From Mycobacterium sp. GA-1285 (GTDB lineage: Bacteria > Actinomycetota > Actinomycetes > Mycobacteriales > Mycobacteriaceae): a DNA stretch of 64,000 bases. Numbering within the stretch: position 1 is the stretch's first letter; the number at the start of each line of letters is the position of its first letter. The stretch covers positions 1 to 64,000 of the forward strand of contig NZ_LQIS01000023.1 in the NCBI RefSeq assembly GCF_001499905.1, read 5' to 3'. Positions 8,652 to 19,490 of this stretch are shown here, one piece after another. The notes beneath the pieces are model-generated. The model was not told the origin of the DNA and did no database searches. It worked only from the letters and a program-made list of their open reading frames with translations. The translations under genes and the position numbers were made by a program.

Positions 8652-9026
8652 ATGCCAACCATCCAGCAGCTGGTCCGCAAGGGTCGCCGCGACAAGATCG
8701 CCAAGGTGAAGACCGCGGCCCTCAAGGGCAGCCCGCAGCGCCGCGGAGTGTGCACGCGCGTGTACACGACGACGCCGAAGAAGCCGAACTCGGCTCTGCG
8801 GAAAGTCGCGCGCGTCAAGCTGACCAGCGCGGTCGAGGTCACCGCCTACATCCCGGGCGAGGGCCACAACCTGCAGGAGCACTCGATGGTGTTGGTGCGC
8901 GGCGGCCGTGTGAAGGACCTGCCCGGTGTGCGCTACAAGATCATCCGCGGTTCTTTGGACACCCAGGGTGTGAAGAACCGCAAGCAGGCGCGCAGCCGCT
9001 ACGGCGCAAAGAAGGAGAAGAGCTGA
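8652..9026 (+). CDS. rpsL: 30S ribosomal protein S12
   Basis: 124 residues, full length. S12 sits at the decoding centre and helps tRNA selection. Family motifs [12 protein letters not shown] and [13 protein letters not shown] are present. Lys43 and Lys88, the usual sites of streptomycin-resistance changes in mycobacteria, are both the wild-type lysine. ATG with a moderate AGAAAGCC upstream. Its TGA overlaps the rpsG ATG by one base. Confidence 0.98.
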   Translation: MPTIQQLVRKGRRDKIAKVKTAALKGSPQRRGVCTRVYTTTPKKPNSALRKVARVKLTSAVEVTAYIPGEGHNLQEHSMVLVRGGRVKDLPGVRYKIIRGSLDTQGVKNRKQARSRYGAKKEKS

Positions 9027-9496
9027 TGCCGCGCAAGGGACCGGCGCCCAAGCGTCCGTTGGTCAACGATCCGGTGTACGGGTCGCAGCTGGTGACCCAG
9101 CTGGTCAACAAGGTTCTGCTGGACGGGAAGAAATCGCTGGCCGAACGCATTGTCTATGGTGCGCTCGAACAGGCCCGCGACAAGACCGGCACCGATCCGG
9201 TGGTCACCCTCAAGCGCGCTCTGGACAACGTCAAGCCGGCACTCGAGGTTCGCAGCCGTCGCGTCGGCGGCGCCACCTACCAGGTTCCGGTGGAGGTGCG
9301 TCCGGATCGCTCGGTCACGCTGGCACTTCGCTGGCTGGTCAGCTTCTCCAAGGCCCGTCGCGAGAAGACGATGATCGAGCGCCTGGCGAACGAGATCCTC
9401 GACGCCAGCAATGGCCTGGGTGCCGCCGTGAAGCGGCGTGAGGACACCCACAAGATGGCCGAGGCAAACCGCGCGTTCGCCCACTACCGCTGGTGA
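9026..9496 (+). CDS. rpsG: 30S ribosomal protein S7
   Basis: 156 residues, full length. S7 nucleates assembly of the 30S head and contacts E-site t[23 protein letters not shown] is the actinobacterial N-terminus; [15 protein letters not shown] and the C-terminal [15 protein letters not shown] are family signatures. Start overlaps the rpsL stop (TGATG), so the two are coupled. The 86 bases before fusA hold a small GAAG/CTTC hairpin and a GCTCGC/GCGAGC inverted pair. Confidence 0.98.
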   Translation: MPRKGPAPKRPLVNDPVYGSQLVTQLVNKVLLDGKKSLAERIVYGALEQARDKTGTDPVVTLKRALDNVKPALEVRSRRVGGATYQVPVEVRPDRSVTLALRWLVSFSKARREKTMIERLANEILDASNGLGAAVKRREDTHKMAEANRAFAHYRW

Positions 9497-9582
9497 GCGT
9501 CGAAGCTCGCTTCGGCGCGCGAGCGTAGCGAGCAGGCGAAACCAGACAGCCTTTAGACCGTTTACTTCCCGAAGGGAATGCT

Positions 9583-11688
9583 GTGGCACAGAAGGACGTG
9601 CTTACCGACCTGAACAAGGTCCGCAACATCGGCATCATGGCGCACATCGATGCCGGCAAGACGACGACGACCGAGCGCATCCTGTACTACACCGGCGTCA
9701 ACTACAAGATCGGTGAGACGCACGACGGCGCTTCGACCACCGACTGGATGGAGCAGGAGCAGGAGCGGGGGATCACCATCACCTCCGCGGCCGTGACGTG
9801 CTTCTGGAACGACCACCAGATCAACATCATCGACACCCCCGGCCACGTCGACTTCACCGTCGAGGTGGAGCGCAGCCTGCGCGTGCTCGATGGCGCCGTG
9901 GCCGTCTTCGACGGCAAGGAAGGTGTCGAGCCGCAGTCCGAGCAGGTGTGGCGACAGGCCGACAAGTACGACGTCCCGCGCATCTGCTTCGTCAACAAGA
10001 TGGACAAGCTGGGCGCGGACTTCTACTTCACCGTGCGCACCATCGAAGAACGACTCGGCGCGACTCCGTTGGTCATCCAGCTGCCCATCGGCGCGGAGAA
10101 CGACTTCATCGGCATCGTCGACCTGGTCGAGATGAGGGCCAAGGTGTGGCGCGGCGAGACGGCGCTCGGCGAGAAGTACGAGGTCGAGGACATCCCCGCC
10201 GAGCTCGCCGAGAAGGCCGAGGAGTACCGCACCGCGCTGCTCGAGACGGTCGCCGAGACCGACGAGGAGCTGCTGGAGAAGTACCTCGGCGGTGAAGAGC
10301 TCACGGTCGCCGAGATCAAGGCGGCCATCCGCAAGCTGACCGTCAACTCCGAGCTGTATCCGGTGCTGTGCGGCAGCGCGTTCAAGAACAAGGGCGTGCA
10401 GCCCATGCTCGACGCGGTCATCGACTATCTGCCGTCGCCGCTGGACGTCGAGTCCGTTCAGGGTCACGTGCCGGGCAAAGAGGACGAGGTCATCAGCCGC
10501 AAGCCGTCGGTCGACGAGCCGTTCTCGGCGTTGGCCTTCAAGATCGCGGTGCACCCGTTCTTCGGCAAGCTGACCTACGTCCGCGTCTACTCAGGCACGG
10601 TCGAGTCCGGCTCGCAGGTGATCAACTCCACCAAGGGTAAGAAGGAGCGGCTGGGCAAGCTGTTCCAGATGCACGCCAACAAGGAGAACCCGGTCGAGCG
10701 GGCCTCTGCGGGCCACATCTACGCGGTGATCGGGCTCAAGGACACCACCACCGGCGACACCCTGTCGGACGCGAACGAGCAGATCGTGCTCGAGTCGATG
10801 ACGTTCCCGGACCCGGTCATCGAGGTGGCCATCGAGCCCAAGACCAAGAGCGACCAGGAGAAGCTCGGCACGGCGATCCAGAAGCTGGCCGAAGAGGACC
10901 CGACGTTCAAGGTTCACCTGGATCAGGAGACCGGCCAGACGGTCATCGGCGGTATGGGCGAGCTTCACCTCGACATCCTCGTCGACCGCATGCGTCGCGA
11001 GTTCAAGGTCGAGGCCAACGTCGGCAAGCCGCAGGTGGCTTACCGCGAGACCATCAAGCGTCCCGTGCAGAACGTCGAGTTCACCCACAAGAAGCAGACG
11101 GGTGGTTCGGGTCAGTTCGCGAAGGTCATCATCAACCTCGAGCCGTTCACCGGCGAGGACGGTGCGACCTACGAGTTCGAGAACAAGGTCACCGGTGGCC
11201 GCATCCCGCGCGAGTACATTCCGTCGGTCGATGCGGGCGCCCAGGACGCGATGCAGTACGGCGTGCTGGCCGGCTACCCGCTGGTGAACCTCAAGGTCAC
11301 TCTGCTCGACGGTGCCTACCACGAGGTGGACTCATCGGAAATGGCGTTCAAAGTTGCGGGTTCACAGGTGCTGAAGAAGGCCGCGCAGGCGGCCCAGCCC
11401 GTGATCCTCGAGCCGATCATGGCGGTCGAAGTGACCACACCCGAGGACTACATGGGTGACGTGATCGGCGACCTGAACTCCCGCCGTGGTCAGATCCAGG
11501 CCATGGAGGAGCGATCGGGTGCCCGCGTCGTCAAGGCGCAGGTGCCGCTGTCGGAGATGTTCGGTTACGTCGGGGACCTTCGGTCCAAGACGCAGGGCCG
11601 GGCTAACTACTCCATGGTGTTCGACTCGTACGCCGAAGTTCCGGCGGCCGTGTCGAAGGAGATCATCGCGAAGGCGACGGGTCAGTGA
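9583..11688 (+). CDS. fusA: Elongation factor G
   Basis: 701-residue translational GTPase that drives translocation. GTP-binding motifs are intact: [10 protein letters not shown] (residues 20-29), DTPGHVDF (from 84) and NKMD (from 138). The effector region has [11 protein letters not shown]. Domains II-V follow at full length, with [10 protein letters not shown] in domain IV. GTG start with GAAGGGAAT upstream. The last 20 bases around the stop codon are repeated 80 bases downstream (see the repeat at 11667-11766). Confidence 0.98.
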   Translation: MAQKDVLTDLNKVRNIGIMAHIDAGKTTTTERILYYTGVNYKIGETHDGASTTDWMEQEQERGITITSAAVTCFWNDHQINIIDTPGHVDFTVEVERSLRVLDGAVAVFDGKEGVEPQSEQVWRQADKYDVPRICFVNKMDKLGADFYFTVRTIEERLGATPLVIQLPIGAENDFIGIVDLVEMRAKVWRGETALGEKYEVEDIPAELAEKAEEYRTALLETVAETDEELLEKYLGGEELTVAEIKAAIRKLTVNSELYPVLCGSAFKNKGVQPMLDAVIDYLPSPLDVESVQGHVPGKEDEVISRKPSVDEPFSALAFKIAVHPFFGKLTYVRVYSGTVESGSQVINSTKGKKERLGKLFQMHANKENPVERASAGHIYAVIGLKDTTTGDTLSDANEQIVLESMTFPDPVIEVAIEPKTKSDQEKLGTAIQKLAEEDPTFKVHLDQETGQTVIGGMGELHLDILVDRMRREFKVEANVGKPQVAYRETIKRPVQNVEFTHKKQTGGSGQFAKVIINLEPFTGEDGATYEFENKVTGGRIPREYIPSVDAGAQDAMQYGVLAGYPLVNLKVTLLDGAYHEVDSSEMAFKVAGSQVLKKAAQAAQPVILEPIMAVEVTTPEDYMGDVIGDLNSRRGQIQAMEERSGARVVKAQVPLSEMFGYVGDLRSKTQGRANYSMVFDSYAEVPAAVSKEIIAKATGQ

Positions 11689-11766
11689 GAATCGAGGCGC
11701 GCCAGCGCCGAGGATTGGAGCTGGCCCGGAGTCGAGCCATGAATGGCGCGAAGGCGACGGGTCAGT
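11667..11766 (+). repeat. Direct duplication of the fusA 3' end
   Basis: A perfect 20-base copy of 11667-11686, ending GCGACGGGTCAGT, occurs again at 11747-11766. The first copy encodes the last residues of EF-G (AKATGQ) and runs into its TGA. The second lies in the fusA-tuf gap and would encode the same residues followed by TAG, preceded by an in-frame ATG at 11739. This looks like a remnant of a local slippage or segmental duplication. Confidence 0.75.
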
Positions 11767-11852
11767 AGCCCCGGTTGCTTAGCGGCGAGAAACAACTGCA
11801 AAGATCAACACTGCTTTAGACAAGCACCAACACAGTCCAGGAGGACCACACA

Positions 11853-13043
11853 GTGGCGAAGGCGAAGTTCGAGCGGACGAAGCCGCACGTCAACATCGGG
11901 ACCATCGGTCACGTTGACCACGGCAAGACGACGCTGACCGCAGCAATCACCAAGGTGCTGCACGACAAGTTTCCCGATTTGAACGAGTCGCGCGCATTCG
12001 ACCAGATCGACAATGCGCCTGAGGAGCGTCAGCGCGGCATCACGATCAACATCTCCCATGTGGAGTACCAGACCGACAAGCGCCACTACGCGCACGTCGA
12101 CGCCCCCGGTCACGCCGACTACATCAAGAACATGATCACCGGCGCCGCCCAGATGGACGGCGCGATCCTGGTGGTCGCGGCAACCGACGGCCCGATGCCG
12201 CAGACGCGTGAGCACGTGCTGCTCGCCCGCCAGGTCGGCGTGCCCTACATCCTGGTCGCGTTGAACAAGGCCGACGCGGTCGACGACGAGGAGCTCATCG
12301 AGCTCGTCGAGATGGAGGTCCGCGAACTGCTGGCCGCCCAGGAGTTCGACGAGGACGCCCCGGTCATCCGCGTGTCGGCGCTCAAGGCGCTCGAGGGTGA
12401 CGAGAAGTGGGTCAAGTCGGTCGAGGAGCTCATGGAGGCCGTCGACGAGTCGATCCCGGACCCCGTCCGCGAGACCGACAAGCCGTTCCTGATGCCCGTC
12501 GAGGATGTCTTCACCATCACCGGCCGCGGCACTGTGGTCACCGGTCGCGTCGAGCGTGGCGTGATCAACGTGAACGAGGAAGTCGAGATCGTCGGCATTC
12601 GCCCCGACACCACCAAGACCACGGTCACCGGTGTCGAGATGTTCCGCAAGCTGCTCGACCAGGGTCAGGCCGGTGACAACGTCGGTCTGCTGCTGCGCGG
12701 CATCAAGCGTGAAGACGTCGAGCGCGGTCAGGTCGTCGTGAAGCCCGGCACCACCACGCCGCACACCGAGTTCGAGGGTCAGGTCTACATCCTGTCCAAG
12801 GACGAGGGCGGCCGGCACACGCCGTTCTTCAACAACTACCGTCCGCAGTTCTACTTCCGTACCACGGACGTTACCGGCGTGGTGACGCTGCCGGAGGGCA
12901 CCGAGATGGTGATGCCCGGTGACAACACCGACATCTCCGTCAAGCTCATCCAGCCCGTCGCCATGGACGAGGGTCTGCGCTTCGCGATCCGCGAGGGCGG
13001 CCGTACCGTCGGCGCCGGCCGGGTCACCAAGATCATCAAGTAG
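11853..13043 (+). CDS. tuf: Elongation factor Tu
   Basis: 396-residue GTPase that carries aminoacyl-tRNA to the ribosome. [10 protein letters not shown] (residues 19-28), DAPGHADY (near 83) and NKADAVDD (near 138) are intact, with [14 protein letters not shown] in the switch I region. Domains 2 and 3 are complete, ending [13 protein letters not shown] start with a strong CCAGGAGGACC site. The gene closes the rpsL-rpsG-fusA-tuf operon with a clear terminator ten bases after the stop. Confidence 0.98.
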   Translation: MAKAKFERTKPHVNIGTIGHVDHGKTTLTAAITKVLHDKFPDLNESRAFDQIDNAPEERQRGITINISHVEYQTDKRHYAHVDAPGHADYIKNMITGAAQMDGAILVVAATDGPMPQTREHVLLARQVGVPYILVALNKADAVDDEELIELVEMEVRELLAAQEFDEDAPVIRVSALKALEGDEKWVKSVEELMEAVDESIPDPVRETDKPFLMPVEDVFTITGRGTVVTGRVERGVINVNEEVEIVGIRPDTTKTTVTGVEMFRKLLDQGQAGDNVGLLLRGIKREDVERGQVVVKPGTTTPHTEFEGQVYILSKDEGGRHTPFFNNYRPQFYFRTTDVTGVVTLPEGTEMVMPGDNTDISVKLIQPVAMDEGLRFAIREGGRTVGAGRVTKIIK

Positions 13044-13052
13044 TTCTGTCGC

Positions 13053-13088
13053 GAAGCGGCGCTCACCTTTTCGGTGGGCGCCGCTTTC
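13053..13088 (+). terminator. Rho-independent terminator after tuf
   Basis: A long GC-rich hairpin: GAAGCGGCGCTCACC pairs with GGTGGGCGCCGCTTTC around a TTTTC loop. It starts ten bases after the tuf stop codon. The T tract is short, as is common in mycobacteria. Confidence 0.85.
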
Positions 13089-13243
13089 GTCTGTGTGCTT
13101 CGCGAGGCGTACAAGAGGGCTGCGATTCTTCGACGACCGCGACCCTGGTGTACATCTCGCGAATGTGGGGGGGTAACGCCGACGGACGCCACGACGATGT
13201 ACTTCGCGTATGCCCTGGTCGGGGCGAAGAAGGGTAAGGGTTC

Positions 13244-14116
13244 ATGTTCGGTCGTCTCACCACGGTCGCCAGCGCCGCCGCGATCGCGGCCGCCGCATTC
13301 GCGGGTCTTTCCACGGCGTCGGCTAACGCCGCACCTGCTTGCCCCGACGTGCACTGGTTCGGCGCGGCGGGCTCGGGACAGCGTGACGGCGACCTGAGCT
13401 CGAACGCCGGGATGGGCGACGACATCTACCAGTCCTATCTCGACGTGCAGCAGCTGGTGACCGCCGACGGGCGGACGATGACGGCCGAGGCCGTCGAGTA
13501 TCCCGCGATCGCGGTGCCCGATGACGACGGAGGCGTCGGGGAGTGGCTCGGGTTCATGGGCAGCGTCGACACCGGTGCAGCGGCGCTCGGATCGCAGTAC
13601 ACGGCGTTCACCCAGCGTTGCCCTGAGTCGAAGGTGGTGCTCGCCGGCTATTCGCAGGGCGCGATGGTGGTGCACCGCAATCTGCACACCGCCGGGACGA
13701 ACCCGAACGTGGTTGCCGCGTTGCTGATCGCGGACGGTGACCGCCTGCCCGAGGACCCGACCATCAACATCGGCTCGGTCACCAGCGTCCCGGGCGCCGG
13801 CAAGGGGGTCGCCCAGGACTGGCCGATTCTCGCCCACGCACCGAAGCCGTTGCCGCCAGCCATCGGCGCACGAACGATCAGCGTGTGCGAGCTCGGCGAT
13901 GCGGTCTGCGACTACGACCCCGACGCCGAAGAGGTGTCGAAGGTTTCGACCGTGATTCACACCAGTTATACGAAATCTTCCGGTGGATACCGCTGGACTC
14001 AGCCGCTTTATCAACTCATCGGCCCCGGGCCCGCGACTTCGCAGGCGCCCGAGGCGCTTCCGGTCATCCCGCTGGCCGCGGAGACACCGATGGACACGAC
14101 GGCACCGGCCGAGTAG
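13244..14116 (+). CDS. Cutinase-family secreted serine esterase
   Basis: A 290-residue exported protein. The Sec signal peptide covers about the first 30 residues and ends in ASANAAP. The cutinase alpha/beta-hydrolase core follows: PDVHWFGAAGSGQR, the nucleophile elbow GYSQGAM with Ser137, the Asp region CELGDAVCDYDPD and the His region STVIHTSYT. Cysteine pairs fit the cutinase disulfides. Mycobacterial relatives (Cut/CULP proteins) hydrolyse ester lipids at the cell wall. Its 3' end overlaps the convergent MFS gene by 53 bases. The 155 bases between the tuf terminator and this gene hold no recognised element beyond two loose repeats of TGTAC with CGCG. Confidence 0.85.
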   Translation: MFGRLTTVASAAAIAAAAFAGLSTASANAAPACPDVHWFGAAGSGQRDGDLSSNAGMGDDIYQSYLDVQQLVTADGRTMTAEAVEYPAIAVPDDDGGVGEWLGFMGSVDTGAAALGSQYTAFTQRCPESKVVLAGYSQGAMVVHRNLHTAGTNPNVVAALLIADGDRLPEDPTINIGSVTSVPGAGKGVAQDWPILAHAPKPLPPAIGARTISVCELGDAVCDYDPDAEEVSKVSTVIHTSYTKSSGGYRWTQPLYQLIGPGPATSQAPEALPVIPLAAETPMDTTAPAE

Positions 14117-15473
14117 CCATTCGCCGGGCGGTCCACAGCACGACCGCTCCGGCGGCAAGGAGCACCATCGCCAGCACCGCCAGGATCCCGTCGATCGCGT
14201 CGGCGGCCGTTATCCCGTTGCGCTGCAACATCTCCAGAACAGTCGACGAGACCGCTACGCCGACCCCGGCCAGCGACACCAACACCGTCAGCGTCACCCC
14301 GGCGGCCTCTCCGGCCCGCTCCGGACGCACCACTGCTTGCGTCGCCACGGTGGTGAATGCATAGACCAGACCCAGCGTCAGTCCGCACGCGCTGAGCGCA
14401 ACGAGGTAAAGCACCCAGTCGGGGGATACCGCGACGGTGCCGAGGCTCAAGGCGGCGACGACGGTCGTCGAACCCATCACCAATGCCGGCGAGCGTCGAG
14501 TGCCGAGCCTGCCCGCCACCACACCCCCGATCGCCGCGCCCGCCGATGGGCCGAGGAACGCCAGTCCCGCGGTCAACGGGTCGAGTCCCCGCACCTCCTG
14601 CAGGAACATGGTCGACAAGAAGATGGTCACCGCGTAGGCGATGTTCGCGACGGCGCCGGCCACCACCAGGATCGTGAATTTCGCGTTGCGGATTAGCGAC
14701 AGGTCAACCAGAGGCCACCGGACCCTGTTCTCCACGATGACGAACGCGGCCAACGCAACCAGCGAACCGGTGAACGCGACGAGCGTCGACACCGACAGCC
14801 AACCCCAGCCGGGCGCCCTATCGAAGGTCAACGTGAACAACCCGATCCCGATGCTGATCAACGCCAGCCCCGCCGTATCGATGCGCCGAGGCGCCGACTC
14901 GTCGAAGGATTCACGGACGACGCGCGCCCCGATGGCGAGCGACGCGACGGTCAAGGGCACGTTCAACCAGAAGATCCAGCGCCAGCCGATGGTGTCGGTG
15001 AACAACCCACCGACAAGGGGGCCGGCCGCATTTCCCAAAGCGGCTATGCCGTAGGCCAATCCGATCGATCGGCCGGCTCTCGCGGCGCCGTACGCATTGG
15101 TCAGCACGCTAACCGACACCGGGAAGATCAGCGCCGCGCCCAACCCCTGCGCCACCCGGAAGGCGATCAGCACGCCGAGGCTCGGCGCGATCGCGCACGC
15201 TGCGGAGGCGACGCCGAACAGTGCGACCCCGGCGAGCAGTGTTCGACGGCGGCCGAGAATGTCGCCGATGCGGCCGGCGGGAACCATGAAGGAACCCAAC
15301 GCCAGCATGTATACGCTGACGACCCACTGCAGGTCGGTTGTGGTGCTGCCGAACTCGACTGCCATGCGCGGGACGGCGAGGTTCATCGCGAAGTAGTCGA
15401 TCTGCACACAGAACAGCGCCAGTGCGACGGCAGCCAACGTCCACCCCGACCGCGACTTCTCCACCGACGCCAT
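14064..15473 (-). CDS. MFS transporter, DHA2-like drug exporter
   Basis: A 469-residue major facilitator with many hydrophobic helices. The signature RIGDILGRRRTLLAGVALFG lies between helices 2 and 3 and GPLVGGLFTDTIGWRWIFWL in helices 5-6, as in the EmrB/QacA group. Proton-driven export of hydrophobic compounds is likely; the substrate is unknown. Start is ATG at 15473. The 3' end is convergent with the cutinase gene and overlaps it, so the last 18 codons share DNA with the cutinase C-terminus. No regulator is adjacent. Confidence 0.82.
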   Translation of the reverse strand: MASVEKSRSGWTLAAVALALFCVQIDYFAMNLAVPRMAVEFGSTTTDLQWVVSVYMLALGSFMVPAGRIGDILGRRRTLLAGVALFGVASAACAIAPSLGVLIAFRVAQGLGAALIFPVSVSVLTNAYGAARAGRSIGLAYGIAALGNAAGPLVGGLFTDTIGWRWIFWLNVPLTVASLAIGARVVRESFDESAPRRIDTAGLALISIGIGLFTLTFDRAPGWGWLSVSTLVAFTGSLVALAAFVIVENRVRWPLVDLSLIRNAKFTILVVAGAVANIAYAVTIFLSTMFLQEVRGLDPLTAGLAFLGPSAGAAIGGVVAGRLGTRRSPALVMGSTTVVAALSLGTVAVSPDWVLYLVALSACGLTLGLVYAFTTVATQAVVRPERAGEAAGVTLTVLVSLAGVGVAVSSTVLEMLQRNGITAADAIDGILAVLAMVLLAAGAVVLWTARRMATRPVPSCPSVSPRPAG

Positions 15474-15553
15474 CGCACGACGATACGGCTCGCTGACGGG
15501 TGATTGGCGTTAATCTGACACGCAGAACGCGGACGACGGGAGCGTGACAGACG

Positions 15554-16387
15554 ATGTTGTGGCGTTACATCAAGGTCCAAGCGTTCGTGCTGCTGTGCGG
15601 GATTGTCGGGCCGATCTTCTTGGTGCTCTACTTCGCCATGGGTGGCGACCCGACGCTGAAATGGATGTTTTGGACCGGGCTGCTGATCACCGCCGCGGAT
15701 GTGCTGATCGCGCTGGCGATCACCGCCGGTGGAGCTCGATCGGCCGCCAGGACCGCCGCGCTCGAGAAGACGGGAGTGCTGGCGCTTGCTCGGGTCACTG
15801 GCATTCACGAAACCGGAACGCGGATCAACGAACAACCGTTGGTGAAGCTCGATTTGCAAATCTCGGGACCCGGTATCGCGCCGTTCGCCAGCCAGGACCG
15901 GGTGATCGCCTCGATCTCGAGACTACCTATGATCACCAACCGAAAACTGGTCGCGCTGGTGGATCCGATGACGAGCGAGTATCAGATCGATTGGGAGCGC
16001 AGCGGTTTGGTGAGCGGGATGATGCCCGCCAACTTCACCATCGCCGAGGACAACAGGACGTATGACCTGACGGGCCAAACCGAGCCGCTGATGGAGATTC
16101 TCCAGATTCTCAAGGCGAACAACATCGGGCTCGACAACATGATCGACCTGAGATCGAATCCCGTTGCACGCCAGCAGGTTCAAGACGTGGTGCGACGGGC
16201 CGCCGCTCAGCAGGTGCCACCCGGCATGACGCCACCTCCCACGGCATCGACTGCCGCCCCGTCGGTCGCTCCGCCGCACCCGTCGACCGCGCAGCGCCTG
16301 CAGGAACTCGAGACGCTGCGCGCGATGGGGTCGATCTCCGAGGACGAGTACACGGCGAAGCGCCAGCAGATAATCGCGGACCTCTGA
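15554..16387 (+). CDS. Membrane protein with C-terminal SHOCT domain
   Basis: A 277-residue protein. Two transmembrane helices lie at about residues 8-28 and 36-58, followed by a soluble beta-rich middle region, a Pro/Ala-rich linker (residues about 220-245) and a terminal SHOCT motif, LETLRAMGSISEDEYTAKRQQI. SHOCT motifs are short oligomerisation helices found at protein ends. Function is unknown. It stands alone between two divergent or spaced units. Confidence 0.75.
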   Translation: MLWRYIKVQAFVLLCGIVGPIFLVLYFAMGGDPTLKWMFWTGLLITAADVLIALAITAGGARSAARTAALEKTGVLALARVTGIHETGTRINEQPLVKLDLQISGPGIAPFASQDRVIASISRLPMITNRKLVALVDPMTSEYQIDWERSGLVSGMMPANFTIAEDNRTYDLTGQTEPLMEILQILKANNIGLDNMIDLRSNPVARQQVQDVVRRAAAQQVPPGMTPPPTASTAAPSVAPPHPSTAQRLQELETLRAMGSISEDEYTAKRQQIIADL

Positions 16388-17395
<1,008 letters not shown>

Positions 17396-17413
17396 CCTCT
17401 GCCGGGGGCGGGC

Positions 17414-18625
17414 TCAGTCAGCGAGGACGGCGGCGAACTGACCGACGGCCCAGTCGATCTCGTCCTCGGTGATCACGAGGGGAGGGGCCAATCGCAGGGT
17501 CGAACCGTGGGTGTCCTTGACGAGAACGCCGCGCTGCGCCAGACGCAGACTGACCTGCTTGGCGGTGCCCACGCAAGGATCGATGTCGACACCGGCCCAC
17601 AGACCCGTGCCGCGGACCGCGACAACGCCCCGACCGATCAAGGCCCGCAGCCGGCGGTGCATGTGTACACCGAGTTGTGCTGAACGACACTGGAATTCGC
17701 CACGCCGCAGTATCGCCACAACGGTCGAGCCGATCGCAGCGGCCAACGGATTACCGCCGAACGTCGAGCCGTGCTCGCCGGGATGTAGTACGCCGAGAAC
17801 GTCGGAGTCGGCCACCACCGCCGACAAAGGCATCACCCCTCCGCCGAGCGCCTTTCCCAGCAGATAGACGTCGGGAACAACCCCCCAGTGCTCGCAGGCG
17901 AAGGTCTTCCCGGTGCGGGCCAGGCCGGATTGGATCTCGTCGGCGATCAACAGCACGTTGCGCTGGGAGCACAGCGACCGAAGGCGCGGCAGGAAGTCGT
18001 CTGGCGGAACGATGATCCCCGCCTCACCCTGGATCGGTTCGATCAGCACCGCGACCGTGTTGTCGTCGATCGCGTCGGCGAAGGCGTCGGGGTCGCCGAA
18101 CGGCGCGGCGCGGAACCCAGGGGTGTACGGCCCGAAGCCGCGACGGGCGGCCTGATCGTCGGAGAAGCTGACGATGGTGGTGGTCCGTCCATGAAAGTTG
18201 TTGTGTGCCACGACGATATTCGCCGAGTTTTCGGGGATGCCCTTGACGTCACAGCCCCATTTGCGGGCCACCTTGATCCCGCTCTCGACGGCCTCGGCGC
18301 CGCTGTTCATCGGCAGCACCATGTCCTTGCCGCACAGCTCGGCCAGCGCGGCGCAGAAGGGGGCGAGCCGGTCGGAGTGGAACGCGCGGCTGACCAACGT
18401 CACGGTGTCCAGCTGGGCGTGCGCGACCGCGGTGATCTCCGGGTTGCGGTGGCCGAAGTTGACCGCCGAGTATGCGGCCAGGCAGTCCAGGTAGCGACGG
18501 CCCTCCACATCGGTGATCCACGCCCCCTCGGCGCAGGCGGCGATGATCGGAAGCGGTGCATAGTTGTGCGCCACGCAGTGGTCGTCGATCGCGATCGCGG
18601 GACCCGTCGCTTCCAGTGTGGTCAC
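17414..18625 (-). CDS. rocD: Ornithine aminotransferase
   Basis: A 403-residue class III PLP aminotransferase converting ornithine and 2-oxoglutarate to glutamate semialdehyde and glutamate. Visible features are PMNSGAEAVESGIKVARKWG, HNNFHGRTTTIVSFSD, LLIADEIQSGLARTGK and the PLP lysine Lys258 in GKALGGGVMPLSAV. Chosen start is GTG at 18625, overlapping the TGA of the broken upstream ddaH gene (GTGA). Because of the ddaH frameshift the same frame stays open to 19378, so a longer fused product is formally possible. A divergent Lrp regulator upstream suggests control by amino acids. Confidence 0.88.
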   Translation of the reverse strand: MTTLEATGPAIAIDDHCVAHNYAPLPIIAACAEGAWITDVEGRRYLDCLAAYSAVNFGHRNPEITAVAHAQLDTVTLVSRAFHSDRLAPFCAALAELCGKDMVLPMNSGAEAVESGIKVARKWGCDVKGIPENSANIVVAHNNFHGRTTTIVSFSDDQAARRGFGPYTPGFRAAPFGDPDAFADAIDDNTVAVLIEPIQGEAGIIVPPDDFLPRLRSLCSQRNVLLIADEIQSGLARTGKTFACEHWGVVPDVYLLGKALGGGVMPLSAVVADSDVLGVLHPGEHGSTFGGNPLAAAIGSTVVAILRRGEFQCRSAQLGVHMHRRLRALIGRGVVAVRGTGLWAGVDIDPCVGTAKQVSLRLAQRGVLVKDTHGSTLRLAPPLVITEDEIDWAVGQFAAVLAD

Positions 18626-19378
18626 GGATGCACCTCCAGCGTGCAGCATTTGATCGATCCGCCGCCCTTGAGCAGCTCGGAGAGGTCGACGCCGACCGGG
18701 TTGAATCCGGCGTCGCGCAGTTGGGCGGCGAACCCGGTGGCCGCGGCCGGCAGCACGACGTTGCGCCCGTCGGACACCACGTTGAGGCCGAGCGCGAAGG
18801 CGTCGGAACTCGCCACCGAGGGCGGTATCGAGATGGTAGAACCGCGGATCGACCAGTTCGAAGCTGTACGCCGGCCGCCCCACCAACTGCGCGATCTCGC
18901 CGTGTGCACGGCGCTCCGTCCGAAATCCATACCCCGCCAACAAGATCGAACCAGCAACGAGCACGTCACCCTGGCCTTCGTTGGTGTGGCGGGTCCGCAC
19001 GGGTTCGTATCCACGGTGGGCCATCCATTCGGCGTACGCGGCGGCTTCCCCCGTGCGCTGCGGGTAGGCGAATTTCGCGACAACAGCCGTACCGCCGACC
19101 ACCAGGCCGCCGTTGGCGGCGTACACCATGTCGGGAAGTCCGCAGACGGGCTCGACGAGTTCGACGACGTGCCCGAGTTCCTGATATGTCCGCCTCAACC
19201 TCTCCCACTGGGCGATGGCCAGCGCGGTGTCGACGGGCGCTGTGATGTCCATCCACGGATTGATCGAATACTTGACGTTGAAATACGTCGGCGGCGTCAT
19301 GGCGTAGTGGCGCAAACGGGCCTCACGCCGGGATCGGCGACCGGACCGGACGGCCGTGCCGAGACTGAGAGACGTCAT
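18622..19378 (-). pseudogene. ddaH: Dimethylargininase (DDAH) gene with internal deletion and frameshift
   Basis: The N-terminal part (start ATG 19378, or 19300) reads as a DDAH/arginine deiminase-fold enzyme: MTPPTYFNVKYSINPWMD, GHVVELVEPVCGLPDMVYAANGG as two successive parts, and the catalytic-His segment DPRFYHLDTAL. After about position 18818 the homology jumps to another frame, ALGLNVVSDGRNVVLPAA through GGGSIKCCTLEVHP, which carries the catalytic Cys and stops at 18622. About 25-30 residues normally found between these parts are absent, so this is a deletion of non-triplet length rather than a single-base error. The enzyme would hydrolyse methylated arginines to citrulline; this copy should be inactive. 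The first frame stays open into rocD. Confidence 0.8.
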
Positions 19379-19441
19379 GAACCAACGGTAAGACGCCATT
19401 TGCTGCAATCAATCGTTGGATGTTGCGTGTTGAGCAGCGAT

Positions 19442-19480
19442 TTGTTGTGTACTGTTGCTCGAAACGGTGAATTGTTGTGT
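19442..19480 (+). promoter_or_regulatory. Candidate Lrp-type operator with direct repeats
   Basis: In the gap between the divergent ddaH-rocD and Lrp genes, TTGTTGTGT occurs twice, at 19442-19450 and 19472-19480, exactly 30 bases apart (about three helical turns). TTGCTGCAATCAATCGTTGG lies just before, near the ddaH start. Phased A/T-rich half-sites next to an Lrp/AsnC gene suggest autoregulation and control of rocD; binding is inferred. Confidence 0.4.
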
Positions 19481-19490
19481 GGAGGTGACA

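Noticed and set aside
9497-9582. Fourth copy of the REP-like element between rpsG and fusA
   Set aside because: It has GCGAGCG-type pieces and a small hairpin but lacks the GCGGCGTGTCG core and the paired ends.
13089-13243. Direct repeats TGTACATCTCGCG and TGTACTTCGCG before the cutinase gene
   Set aside because: The match is short and imperfect and the bases around do not form a promoter pattern I can defend.
18811-18820. Programmed frameshift inside ddaH
   Set aside because: No slippery run is present, and about 25-30 family residues are missing as well, so a frameshift alone would not restore an intact enzyme.
17414-19408. One 664-residue gene fusing DDAH and ornithine aminotransferase
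   Set aside because: Homology of the N-terminal part stops abruptly and continues in another frame; the joining 65 residues look like a frame artefact. rocD has its own GTG overlapping the old ddaH stop. Kept only as a possible side product.
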